Below, one piece after another: positions 31,765 to 38,260 of a stretch of DNA of 40,223 bases. Both the position numbers and the translations under genes were made by a program. The notes below the pieces were generated by a model. The model had not been told where the DNA came from. It ran no database searches and saw only the letters and a list, made by a program, of their open reading frames with translations. Within the stretch, counting starts at the first letter, position 1. The number at the start of each line of letters is the position of its first letter. This DNA is from a virus: IMG/VR virus record IMGVR_UViG_3300031877_000338, positions 1-40,223 of that record; one strand, given 5' to 3'.

Positions 31765-33447
31765 TTAGAATGGCGTATCGTCAATAGCTTCTGGCTCTCC
31801 GGCTATCTGGCTTTCCGGTTCCTTTTCTCCTATCGGTGGAGTAAACTGGATAGGAGATCCCGACTCAGCAACGGCGGACGCAAACTCAATCTGCCAGGTC
31901 TCCCAATGGTCGGGTTTAATATCAGCTAAACGGTAGAGGCCGCCAACTGGCTTGACCTCCATCCTCTTAAAGAATCCATCCATGACTTTCACGCCGATAT
32001 TCGGGTCGTCAAGCTGGATAAGAAATTCGTAGACGGTGGAGATGAAGCTCTCCACCTCTTCTACGCCGCCCACCCACTCAGCCCACTCGATGTGCATCTT
32101 GACCGCTTCCCTCAGCCTCGTGAGCACCTTGTTGTCGCCGATAGCTCTCGCCAAAAGAGTACGTATGTCGTCGCTCGCTCCCGCAAACGGCGCAGTGTAT
32201 CGGCACTTCAGGTAAAAGACGAGGTTATCCAGAGAGCCTGTCCTGGACGCGACATCACGGATAGCTTGAAATACAGGCTTTATCTTTTTAAGCTCCTCCA
32301 GCAACGCGATCTGTTGGTCAGTGGACAAATCTTTGACCTCTGATACCTGCTGGCCGGTGGCGACCGGTAAACCATCGCCGTTAGTAGTGCAGGACTGGTA
32401 GTGGGTTCTCAGGTAGAGAGCGAAGGAGTCCGGAGTGAAGCCTGACTCGCCTGCAAGAGTAAGAATCTGATCTGGCAGGCCCACATCCTTCCTGGATAAT
32501 TCATCCTCAAGCGAAGGAAGCGCACCTATGGCTTTTGTGAAATACTCCTCAGAATCCCAATCTGTCAGGGATGGTCTATCAGGGAATAGCTCAGCTTGCC
32601 AGTTGTGCCTGTTCCCTTCATCCTGGAAGAAAGTGCGGACATGAGGGAATTTTATCTCTCCTGTCTTTTTGTCAGGGGCGAAGCTGGCGAAGTACCTGGC
32701 GCGCCAGTAGTCATAATCGAAGGCTGGTGGTTCCGGCTTCTGGCCTTTCTCCGGTTCGCCGGCTATCGGGCCTTCTGGCTTTCCTGTTTTTTGAGAGAAT
32801 CTAGCATCGCCGTTGGCTGCCGCTTCGGAGGTAAGATTCTCAGTCTGTGGAAGCTCCTCCGGGATGTATGGAAGGCTGCCACACTCACTAGGAAACAAAA
32901 GGCGGCTTCCTTGAGATATGGCGCACTTTTTGAGTTGGAAGGATGGCTGTGAACGGTGCATGGCTCTCTCCTTCATTCCGTCGCGAGACTGAACGAAGGC
33001 GACCTCTTTCCGAAGGACCGTCCATCTGAACTCCCTGGACCAGTCCCTTCGTTTGCAGATGTATGTGGCTCTGGTGGGGTTGTCATCGTCATCACAGACT
33101 GCATCCCAATACTCCACCAGTCCTGTCCTCTCCGCTCGGTCAAGGTACGAGCGGTAGCCGGTTATAGTAACAGCGTTACCGCCGGGCTTCGCCAGGTATA
33201 TCTCATTCTTCCAGGGGTCAAGGTGGCAGGCTTGACAGATAAGAATGAACGCCCTCACCTCGTCGTCTGTGCAGTTTGGGGGTGCGATAAACTGGCGGAC
33301 ATCTGAGAACTCCAATCTGATATCCGGTAGTGGCGGCGGCTGGTAGATAACAGGGTAGGGATGTGCCGCCTGTGGGTAGCGAATCTCTTCGGGAAATTCA
33401 CTCTCTTTGTCGGTTTCTGCCATCGTGAGAAGCTCTTTCTGTGACAT
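31765..33447 (-). CDS. recT: RecT-family annealing protein with long C-terminal extension and SSB-like tip
   Basis: 560 residues, about twice the size of RecT. The first ~200 residues fit RecT/Redbeta-type proteins: FIAPPNCTDDEVRAFILICQ, HLDPWKNEIYLAKPGG and VTITGYRSYLDRAERTG. They promote strand annealing in phage recombination. The remaining ~360 residues are mostly helical and unassigned. The chain ends in EAIDDTPF, which matches the DDxPF acidic tip of bacterial SSB that recruits repair proteins. GGAGGTG precedes ATG 33447. An ATTGATTTA operator half-site lies in its leader. Confidence 0.8.
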   Translation of the reverse strand: MSQKELLTMAETDKESEFPEEIRYPQAAHPYPVIYQPPPLPDIRLEFSDVRQFIAPPNCTDDEVRAFILICQACHLDPWKNEIYLAKPGGNAVTITGYRSYLDRAERTGLVEYWDAVCDDDDNPTRATYICKRRDWSREFRWTVLRKEVAFVQSRDGMKERAMHRSQPSFQLKKCAISQGSRLLFPSECGSLPYIPEELPQTENLTSEAAANGDARFSQKTGKPEGPIAGEPEKGQKPEPPAFDYDYWRARYFASFAPDKKTGEIKFPHVRTFFQDEGNRHNWQAELFPDRPSLTDWDSEEYFTKAIGALPSLEDELSRKDVGLPDQILTLAGESGFTPDSFALYLRTHYQSCTTNGDGLPVATGQQVSEVKDLSTDQQIALLEELKKIKPVFQAIRDVASRTGSLDNLVFYLKCRYTAPFAGASDDIRTLLARAIGDNKVLTRLREAVKMHIEWAEWVGGVEEVESFISTVYEFLIQLDDPNIGVKVMDGFFKRMEVKPVGGLYRLADIKPDHWETWQIEFASAVAESGSPIQFTPPIGEKEPESQIAGEPEAIDDTPF

Positions 33448-33466
33448 AAGTGGACACCTCCATTTG

Positions 33467-33475
33467 ATTGATTTA
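33467..33475. promoter_or_regulatory. ATTGATTTA operator half-site upstream of recT
   Basis: Exact 9-bp copy of the arm of the palindrome at 33836-33857, placed about 20 bp upstream of the recT start. It could let the switch repressor control recT as well. Confidence 0.5.
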
Positions 33476-33478
33476 ACA

Positions 33479-33565
33479 ATCAGTAAAGAAAATAGTCAGT
33501 AGTCAGTAGTCAGTAGTCAGTGGTGATCAGTAAACTGAAAACTGATTACTGATTACTGATTACTG
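33479..33565. repeat. Heptad inverted-repeat tract 6
   Basis: GTAGTCA units, then GTGATCAGTAAACTGAAAA at the centre, then CTGATTA units. It ends at the stop of the small Xre gene, so it lies between that gene and recT. Confidence 0.85.
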
Positions 33566-33567
33566 TT

Positions 33568-33798
33568 TTAGAGAACAAGGTCGTCAAGGGATATGAGGGA
33601 TTTAGAGAGCGCTGACAAGCGACGATTGAGGGCATCCCTGATCTTGATCAGGTTATCAAGTTCGGGACGGTTCTTTTTCGTCCGCCACCTTGCGATCATC
33701 GATCTTGTGACGTTGGCAGCCTTAGCAAGCTCTAAATAGGTAGGGAAGCCAGCGTCCTTCATAGCCTTCTCCAGAGACTTAGCGTTCAATTCTGCCAT
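33568..33798 (-). CDS. Xre-type repressor (switch protein 1)
   Basis: 76 residues from ATG 33798, set by GGAGG 9 nt upstream. HTH: YLELAKAANVTRSMIARWRT followed by NRPELDNLIKIRDAL. Its own promoter (33865-33893) and a perfect operator palindrome just downstream of that promoter suggest autorepression. It is divergent from a second Xre gene. No oligomerisation domain is seen. Confidence 0.8.
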   Translation of the reverse strand: MAELNAKSLEKAMKDAGFPTYLELAKAANVTRSMIARWRTKKNRPELDNLIKIRDALNRRLSALSKSLISLDDLVL

Positions 33799-33835
33799 CG
33801 GGAAAGACCTCCTTTTTTTCAAGGGCGGGAAGATT

Positions 33836-33857
33836 ATTGATTTACTAATAAATCAAT
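33836..33857. promoter_or_regulatory. Operator palindrome ATTGATTTA-CTAA-TAAATCAAT
   Basis: A perfect 9-bp inverted repeat with a 4-bp centre. It overlaps the early transcribed region of the minus-strand promoter. The same arm occurs at 33467-33475 and 33986-33994. Confidence 0.8.
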
Positions 33858-33864
33858 CGTGGAG

Positions 33865-33893
33865 AGTATAGCACGGATTGCCATACAAGTCAA
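33865..33893 (-). promoter_or_regulatory. Minus-strand switch promoter
   Basis: On the minus strand TTGACT (33893-33888), 17-bp spacer, TATACT (33870-33865). It drives the small Xre gene and possibly recT and the early operon. The operator palindrome lies immediately downstream. Confidence 0.8.
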
Positions 33894-33903
33894 CAGAAAA
33901 ATG

Positions 33904-33927
33904 AATAAAAATTGCCATAGACGGCAA
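33904..33927 (-). terminator. Minus-strand terminator in the switch region
   Basis: TTGCC-N6-GGCAA followed on the minus strand by T5, ATTCA and T5. It would stop transcripts that run antisense through the plus-strand Xre gene from the RHH promoter. Its sequence is nearly repeated at 24946-24961. Confidence 0.6.
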
Positions 33928-33945
33928 CAAAAAAGTGATTTCCAG

Positions 33946-33974
33946 TTGACGTATAAAGCAATCGGTGATATAAT
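33946..33974 (+). promoter_or_regulatory. Plus-strand switch promoter
   Basis: TTGACG (33946-33951), 17-bp spacer, TATAAT (33969-33974). It drives the second Xre gene. The half-site TAAATCAAT at 33986-33994 lies about 12 bp downstream, in a position to block initiation or clearance. Confidence 0.85.
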
Positions 33975-33985
33975 TTAGTTAGGAG

Positions 33986-33994
33986 TAAATCAAT
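33986..33994. promoter_or_regulatory. TAAATCAAT operator half-site
   Basis: Exact copy of one arm of the 33836-33857 palindrome, just after the plus-strand promoter. It suggests that one regulator binds both sides of the divergent switch. Confidence 0.6.
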
Positions 33995-34036
33995 TGTAAA
34001 GAAGTCAGGCGGCTTCCCAGGTGGGAGGCGATTTAG

Positions 34037-34342
34037 ATGCGAAGATCTAAAGCGATAGAGACCATCAAGGCGACTATGTTTTCTAAGGAGATAAGCCAGA
34101 AGGAGCTGGCGGGGCTGGCGGGTATATCAGAGCCTACGGTATCGCGTTGTCTATCTGGTGAACTGCTGATCTCCAAAGAAGTTGCGGAGGCAATAGCTCC
34201 GGCGTTAGGGATAGACAGAGCTACGCTGGTGGAGTTGGCGTTCCTTGACCGTCTGGAGCGTCTGAAGCCGGAGTACGAAGGGTACAGCCGGGTTCAGTTG
34301 AGGTTGGACATAGCTGTAGACGGTCTACAGTTTGGAGAGTAG
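34037..34342 (+). CDS. Xre/Cro-type regulator (switch protein 2)
   Basis: 101 residues. HTH: MFSKEISQKELAGLAGISEP with TVSRCLSGELLISKEVAEAI. GGGAGG precedes ATG 34037 by 8 nt. Codons 3-7 contain AGATCTAAAGCGAT, which matches a unit of the palindrome array at 29009-29020, so this gene may carry a site for its own or a related regulator. It is the divergent partner of the 76-residue repressor. Confidence 0.8.
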   Translation: MRRSKAIETIKATMFSKEISQKELAGLAGISEPTVSRCLSGELLISKEVAEAIAPALGIDRATLVELAFLDRLERLKPEYEGYSRVQLRLDIAVDGLQFGE

Positions 34343-34345
34343 AAA

Positions 34346-34516
34346 TTACTGGATACCGAGATCATTTCTGATCAGGTTGCGTATATAGTCAGAAAAGTTC
34401 TTGAAATCGAGTGCCTTCATACGCTCCTGCGCCTTATCGTACATCTCCATAGACATATCGATCCAGAACCTTTTTCTCTTCTCTCCAGGGGCGTCTGAAC
34501 GCTTTTTCTTTGCCAA
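34346..34516 (-). CDS. Ribbon-helix-helix regulator (CopG-like)
   Basis: 56 residues from TTG 34516, which has GGAGG 10 nt upstream. Strand KRKRFWIDMS, then helices MYDKAQERMKALDF and NFSDYIRNLIRND, the standard RHH_1 fold that binds DNA as dimers. Its promoter is at 34658-34687 and a heptad tract occupies its leader. It is convergent with the plus-strand Xre gene, 4 bp apart. Confidence 0.7.
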   Translation of the reverse strand: MAKKKRSDAPGEKRKRFWIDMSMEMYDKAQERMKALDFKNFSDYIRNLIRNDLGIQ

Positions 34517-34552
34517 AAGATACACACCTCCTCTCAATTCTAGTAAAAAAAA

Positions 34553-34650
34553 AGTCAATAGTCAACAGTCAGTAGTCAATAGTCAACAGGGAACAGTGAT
34601 CAGGAAACTATCGACTATCCGACTATCGACTATCGACTATCCGACTACTA
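34553..34650. repeat. Heptad inverted-repeat tract 7, GTCAATA/ GACTATC variant
   Basis: Left part of units like GTCAATA, GTCAACA and GTAGTCA; right part of CGACTAT and CCGACTAT units. This copy has diverged from the others in unit sequence but keeps the left/right inverted layout. It lies between the RHH promoter and gene, so it is transcribed as leader. Confidence 0.8.
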
Positions 34651-34657
34651 CACTAAT

Positions 34658-34687
34658 ATAATACCAAAAAAAACCTAAGTACGTCAA
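34658..34687 (-). promoter_or_regulatory. Promoter of the RHH gene
   Basis: Minus strand TTGACG (34687-34682), 18-bp spacer containing eight T, TATTAT (34663-34658) preceded by TGG. It is divergent from the promoter at 34728. Confidence 0.65.
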
Positions 34688-34727
34688 CAAAAAAAACTAG
34701 AATAAGCCAAAACTGGTATGTAAACTA

Positions 34728-34757
34728 TTGACACATCGGAGTAAGAAATGATATAGA
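34728..34757 (+). promoter_or_regulatory. Promoter of the PAPS-reductase-like gene
   Basis: TTGACA (34728-34733), 18-bp spacer, TATAGA (34752-34757). The start codon at 34797 lies 40 bp downstream of the -10 box. Confidence 0.6.
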
Positions 34758-34796
34758 ATGGCATAAAGACAAAGGTAACGATTGGAGGTGAAACGA

Positions 34797-35552
34797 TTGT
34801 CCTGGACACACATATATCTGGCTTCTGGTGGTGCTCATTCTACGTGCATGATACTCAAGGCGTTAGAGGATGGGTATCCTATAGACCAGGCGGTATTTTA
34901 CGATCACGGATACCACAGGGAAGAGGTTTACAAAGTGATTGAAAAACTAGATCGCGATATACCAAAAAAACTGGTAACGTTATATCCCAGAGGACTAGAT
35001 GGTGATCAAAAGACGTTGGAGTATTTTCTGACTGAAGCCAGGTTAAGGAAAAAATCCGGAGAGTTGAAAACAGGTTACGGGTGGCCTACTCCGAAGAACG
35101 CATGGTGCTGCCGGATGGGGAATAAAACTATCAAAGGATATCTGAGAAGTCTTGGAGGTGAGGTAGTTTCCTACATAGGAGTTTGCTATCTGGAGAAGGC
35201 AAAGAAGCCTGTAGACACAAAGCTAATAAAGACACGGTATCCGCTGAAGTGGATGCGGATCACGAGGCGGCTGGCTGTAAACTTCTGCCGGGAGCGCGGA
35301 TACGATTGGGATGGGCTGTATGAAAGAGTACCACGCTGTCGGTGCTGGTGCTGTCCACTGGAGCGGATTTCAGAACTGCGGCGGACGTGGGCACTGTACC
35401 CGGAAGTCTGGCGGCGGCTGGAGCGACTGGACGAAAAAACTCCCGGTCGGTTCAGGCTGGACGTGGAGTCAGTCAGAGATTTGAGCGCGAGGTTCGCGGC
35501 TGAGGCGCGGGGTCACACAGGGACTGCGGGCGCCAGGTGGGTGCGTAGGTAA
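34797..35552 (+). CDS. PAPS reductase-like PP-loop protein
   Basis: 251 residues from TTG 34797, which has GGAGG 8 nt upstream; TTG 34782 in the same frame is less well placed. The PP-loop ASGGAHSTCMI (usual SGGKDST) binds ATP-type substrates. Cysteine motifs WCCRMGNK and PRCRCWCC may bind an iron-sulfur cluster or zinc. Related phage proteins are annotated as phosphoadenosine phosphosulfate reductases and resemble DndC. Possible roles are sulfur transfer to DNA or nucleotides. It has its own promoter and stands outside the early operon. The C-terminus is Ala/Arg-rich. Confidence 0.75.
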   Translation: MSWTHIYLASGGAHSTCMILKALEDGYPIDQAVFYDHGYHREEVYKVIEKLDRDIPKKLVTLYPRGLDGDQKTLEYFLTEARLRKKSGELKTGYGWPTPKNAWCCRMGNKTIKGYLRSLGGEVVSYIGVCYLEKAKKPVDTKLIKTRYPLKWMRITRRLAVNFCRERGYDWDGLYERVPRCRCWCCPLERISELRRTWALYPEVWRRLERLDEKTPGRFRLDVESVRDLSARFAAEARGHTGTAGARWVRR

Positions 35553-35908
35553 ACCGGCGAGGCTTGAAGTGCGCGGCCAGATTTTCGAGTCGCGCGAAAA
35601 AAAATTCGGGCCCCAGGGGGAAGAACAAAAAGTTGACAGGTCGGTGCGATAGTGGAGAGAGAAATGAAGAAAAAGTCCAGAGGTGGTAGATTGTGGTATC
35701 GTCTCAATCGTCAAAAAAAAGTCACTCCTAGAATTATCCCCAAGTTTAGGAGGGTTTTCTTTTTTCTCCGGCACCGGGCGGCGCGAAGCAGATCCGACGC
35801 TTCCCGACTGATGGTGGTGCATCATGCGTCATCGGTCGAGTTGTTTTTTGGGCAGGAGGGAGGGATGCGGAGCCGGTGGGGTGCCGGCTCCGGTTGAAGT
35901 GACTGTTC
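35553..35908. other. 356-bp gap with a possible small basic ORF
   Basis: The plus strand holds a 77-codon frame from ATG 35664 (GGAG 6 nt upstream) to 35897. It encodes a very basic peptide (KKKSRGGRLWYRLNRQKK, later IIPKFRRVFFFLRHRAARSR). I cannot tell whether it is expressed. No promoter with a proper spacer is seen. The hairpin at its end separates the two convergent regions. Confidence 0.4.
35868..35892. terminator. GC-rich hairpin at a convergent gene junction
   Basis: CGGAGCCGG (35868-35876), loop TGGGGTG, CCGGCTCCG (35884-35892): a perfect 9-bp stem without a T-tract on either strand. It sits between the plus-strand region and the end of the minus-strand accessory operon. Confidence 0.5.
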
Positions 35909-36526
35909 TCAGTTGGAGGCTGGTGTGGCGTTAGGGTAGAGTTCCTTGACGGTTTTAGGGTTGGGGTACTCTCCCGGATACATCAGGAACAGCACCCATG
36001 CGTACTGCTTGGCAGAGAACGGCGAGGCAAACACCTTTTCGTCTCTGGGTGTGTCCAACCATTTGATGAGTTGTGCTCTCATACTCTGGACAAAGTTGGA
36101 CGTGTTCCTGGTCTCCAGAAGTTTAGTAAGCGGGGGTTTCATGTCCTCCTCGAGGCCTGCGGTTGCCAGCTTAGCGATGTAGACCTTTATCTTCTCGTCA
36201 CCAAAGGGCTCGCGGTCAATCTGTTTAGGTGATTGCAAGGCGGGCTTGTCGGTGAGAGAATGGGTAAGGGGTTTAGTGGTGGCGTTGACTGCGTGTGTGA
36301 TATCCCAGAGCAAGTCAGACAGTATCTGTACCTGCTTCTGGAGGTCTGCAATCTGAGCTTGCAGGGACTCGATTGTCTGAGCTAGCTCCGCAACTTCTGT
36401 GCGAGTTACCTCAGGAACCGCGCCATGTGAAAGTGAGATCATCACGAAGAGCATCAGCGTGATGATGGAGATGAAGATGATGGATAGGTCAGCGAACCTG
36501 TGAACGTGAGAGTGACGCGTAGTCAT
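35909..36526 (-). CDS. Membrane-anchored coiled-coil protein, 205 aa
   Basis: One N-terminal membrane helix (LSIIFISIITLMLFVMISLS, residues ~14-33), then a coiled coil (VAELAQTIESLQAQIADLQK) and a soluble helical domain (DEKIKVYIAKLATAGLEEDM, QYAWVLFLMYPGEYP). A good ribosome site (AAGGAGG) precedes ATG 36526. It is the last gene of the accessory operon and follows RNA motif copy A. It probably faces the periplasm or outside. No family recognised. Confidence 0.6.
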   Translation of the reverse strand: MTTRHSHVHRFADLSIIFISIITLMLFVMISLSHGAVPEVTRTEVAELAQTIESLQAQIADLQKQVQILSDLLWDITHAVNATTKPLTHSLTDKPALQSPKQIDREPFGDEKIKVYIAKLATAGLEEDMKPPLTKLLETRNTSNFVQSMRAQLIKWLDTPRDEKVFASPFSAKQYAWVLFLMYPGEYPNPKTVKELYPNATPASN

Positions 36527-36560
36527 TTGACTACCTCCTTAGAAAGTGAGCCGCTTGTCT

Positions 36561-36622
36561 GGCTGCTCGTCAGGTTATGACAGCCGTGTCATAACAACCG
36601 GGATTGCTCCCGGTTTCGCTTC
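36561..36622 (-). ncRNA. Structured RNA motif, copy A
   Basis: On the minus strand: GAAGCGAA, then ACCGGGA-GCAA-TCCCGGT (GNRA tetraloop), then GTTATGAC-ACGGCT-GTCATAAC, then 7 nt and GCAGCC. It begins 2 nt after the stop of the 93-residue gene. A second copy at 38198-38260 keeps the same order, loop lengths and flanks, but the second stem differs in four paired positions. The GNRA loop exists only on this strand, which is the coding strand of the operon. Confidence 0.8.
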
Positions 36623-36624
36623 GA

Positions 36625-36906
36625 TTACAGAAGTGAGTTGTGGACAAGCTGAAGGTGCTCATTAAAGGCGAGGTCGAGGTCGAAAGCTGACTGAGATAGC
36701 CTGTCAACGAATGACTGAAAGTGTGGCAGGTCTGAGAAGAAGAGATTGACGGTAGAGATGCCTACGCGGCCAAACTCTGAGCCTTTGTCTCTGGAAGAGA
36801 CGTGGAGCGAGAGGCAGAGCATTTCAGAGTAAGCTCCGTCAGTCTCGCGGGTTGTGATCGCTGTGATGTAGTGCTCTCTTGCAAGGTGAATGTCTACTCC
36901 TATCAT
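36625..36906 (-). CDS. Hypothetical protein, 93 aa
   Basis: ATG 36906 with GGAGG upstream. Strand-rich first half (GVDIHLAREHYITAITTRET, LCLSLHVSSRD), then a helix (LPHFQSFVDRLSQSAFDLDL). No family recognised. RNA motif copy A follows its stop. Confidence 0.55.
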   Translation of the reverse strand: MIGVDIHLAREHYITAITTRETDGAYSEMLCLSLHVSSRDKGSEFGRVGISTVNLFFSDLPHFQSFVDRLSQSAFDLDLAFNEHLQLVHNSLL

Positions 36907-36935
36907 AGTATGCTCCTCCTTGTTGATAGATGTGG

Positions 36936-36969
36936 TTGATAGTGCAGGGGGCTAGCCCGGCACTATCAA
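36936..36969 (-). other. Perfect 10-bp hairpin between ArdC-like and 93-aa genes
   Basis: TTGATAGTGC (36936-36945) pairs with GCACTATCAA (36960-36969); inside is GGGC-TA-GCCC. There is no T-tract. It may be an RNA processing or stabilising hairpin, as it lies directly after the ArdC-like stop. Confidence 0.6.
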
Positions 36970-36977
36970 TCGTCAGT

Positions 36978-37352
36978 TTAGTAAGTGGATTTCTCTTCGG
37001 TCTGGCTAATATCGAACACAGTACCGATATAGAAGTTAAGATCGGCCTCCTCATCGTTAGAGATGTCGGCATCAGATTTATCCTTCTTGGATGGGTAGTA
37101 GATCATGAATCCATGCTGGCCTTTCATGACCTGTCTGTTGGCTTTCTGCCATTGCCGATAGCCGCCGACTATGGTTGGTGAGTTGCCATTGGCTTGGAGT
37201 AAAATAAAGAGGATGTTGTGGTGAGATAATGTCCTACCGTCAACTGTGCGGACACCACCGCACTTGGTGATGAGGTCAAGTTTCTGGTCCTCTGTTAGTG
37301 ATGCAAGTCGCTTGCGTAGCTGTGACAGTTTCTCTTTCCTTTCTGGCGATAT
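36978..37352 (-). CDS. ArdC-like N-terminal ssDNA-binding protein with non-standard start
   Basis: 124 residues. The frame encodes IVGGYRQWQKANRQVMKGQH, GFMIYYPSKKD and YIGTVFDISQTEE, matching the ArdC N-terminal domain that binds single-stranded DNA in plasmid and phage anti-restriction proteins. No ATG, GTG or TTG starts the frame after the upstream stop; ATA 37352 has GGAGG 7 nt upstream and is the best start (CTG 37326 is an alternative). It lies 11 bp after the lipoprotein gene. It is short compared with ArdC, so it carries only the binding domain. Confidence 0.7.
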   Translation of the reverse strand: MSPERKEKLSQLRKRLASLTEDQKLDLITKCGGVRTVDGRTLSHHNILFILLQANGNSPTIVGGYRQWQKANRQVMKGQHGFMIYYPSKKDKSDADISNDEEADLNFYIGTVFDISQTEEKSTY

Positions 37353-37363
37353 TTGTGGGCCTC

Positions 37364-37870
37364 CTATGAGTTTTTGGCAGCCTCGACTGCTCCGTAGTGG
37401 TAAGGAGTGAACCGTGAGTAATCAAACTCGGTTGCCAGGGTGATGGTGGCTGGCGACTCAGAGTTCATCTCGCTATCTGTGACTGGTTGACCGGCCTTCT
37501 GGCCTTGCCATCTGCTCCACTTCAGGGGGATTGAGAAGGTCTTAAAGAATAGGAGAATCGAGCCATCGCCGCCAAAGGGATAGCCGAACCTGGACTCGAA
37601 GGTTGACAGGAAGATTGTGGCTTCCTCGAATCCCTTGTCGAATCCTGAGTAGTCGGCTGGTGCTTCAGGACCGACTTCCTCGCCCAGAATCTTAAAGACG
37701 ACAACAAGGCTTCTTGAGATGCGAGTGCCGTCGTCAAGTGACGCATCAATCCAGAGCCTGTATTCGCCCGGCTCTGTGATGGGTTGTGGGGCTGTCACGG
37801 TGACGGTCTCGATGTCAGTGCATCCGGTGATAGCGATTAAGATAAGGGTTGCTGTGATGTAGAGTCTCAT
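37364..37870 (-). CDS. Lipoprotein, 168 aa
   Basis: Signal peptide MRLYITATLILIAITGC with lipobox ITGC and Cys17 as the lipidated residue. The mature part is beta-rich (ETVTVTAPQPITEPGEYRLW) with FDKGFEEATIFLSTFESRFG and a C-terminal TLATEFDYSRF. Phage lipoproteins often act in superinfection exclusion or lysogenic conversion. GGAGG precedes ATG 37870 by 6 nt. The second RNA motif and a structured leader lie upstream. Confidence 0.75.
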   Translation of the reverse strand: MRLYITATLILIAITGCTDIETVTVTAPQPITEPGEYRLWIDASLDDGTRISRSLVVVFKILGEEVGPEAPADYSGFDKGFEEATIFLSTFESRFGYPFGGDGSILLFFKTFSIPLKWSRWQGQKAGQPVTDSEMNSESPATITLATEFDYSRFTPYHYGAVEAAKNS

Positions 37871-38197
37871 TGTAATCCTCCTCTGCCTGCTTCCTGCACC
37901 TGGTTATCAAGTGCTTAACCCGACTCCACCAGAAGCAGGGCGATTGTCGGGATTGGGCTTTATCCGTCGTCAAACATTGTAGCGTCCTCTGGGTCACGGC
38001 TTCGCTTGTCTCTCCCCGGAGACCAGACTCTACGCTGCCAGAGGATGTGGAGAACCAACTCCAGTATTGACTATGGCTCGATGAGGGCCTGCATCTTTGC
38101 CGCCTGAGGTGGGTGTCCATTGCAGCTTGCGTCTGCTTGTTGCTTGGCTCTTGCTGCGGGGCCGCCACAAGGGGCTTAGGGTGTCGAGTCACCCTTC
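37871..38197 (-). other. Non-coding structured interval downstream of RNA motif B
   Basis: About 330 bp without a convincing gene; the overlapping frame 37815-38192 shows no ribosome site or family pattern. Stems include CCTCTGG (37986-37992) with CCAGAGG (38038-38044), AGCGT (37981-37985) with ACGCT (38032-38036) crossing the former, GTCTCT with GGAGAC around 38008-38023, and GGGTG/CACCC just below motif B. It may be a long leader for the lipoprotein gene. Confidence 0.5.
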
Positions 38198-38260
38198 GGC
38201 TGCTTATTCAAGCTCCGACAACCACGTCGGAGCGACCGGGATTACTCCCGGTTTCGCTTC
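38198..38260 (-). ncRNA. Structured RNA motif, copy B
   Basis: Same layout as copy A on the minus strand: GAAGCGAA, ACCGGGA-GTAA-TCCCGGT, then GCTCCGAC-GTGGTT-GTCGGAGC, 8 nt and GCAGCC. The tetraloop is GUAA instead of GCAA, both GNRA. It overlaps the stop codon of the 170-residue membrane gene by two nucleotides. Paired changes in the second stem support a conserved RNA fold. Confidence 0.8.

Noticed and set aside
33568-34342. Toxin-antitoxin pair reading of the two small Xre genes
   Set aside because: Both proteins are HTH regulators facing away from each other with phage-type promoters and operators; no toxin domain is seen.
34797-35552. Dnd phosphorothioation system
   Set aside because: Only one PP-loop protein is present; dndA, dndB, dndD and dndE partners are absent.
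37815-38192. Protein-coding gene on the minus strand
   Set aside because: No ribosome site, overlaps the lipoprotein start, and the sequence shows RNA-like complementarity instead.
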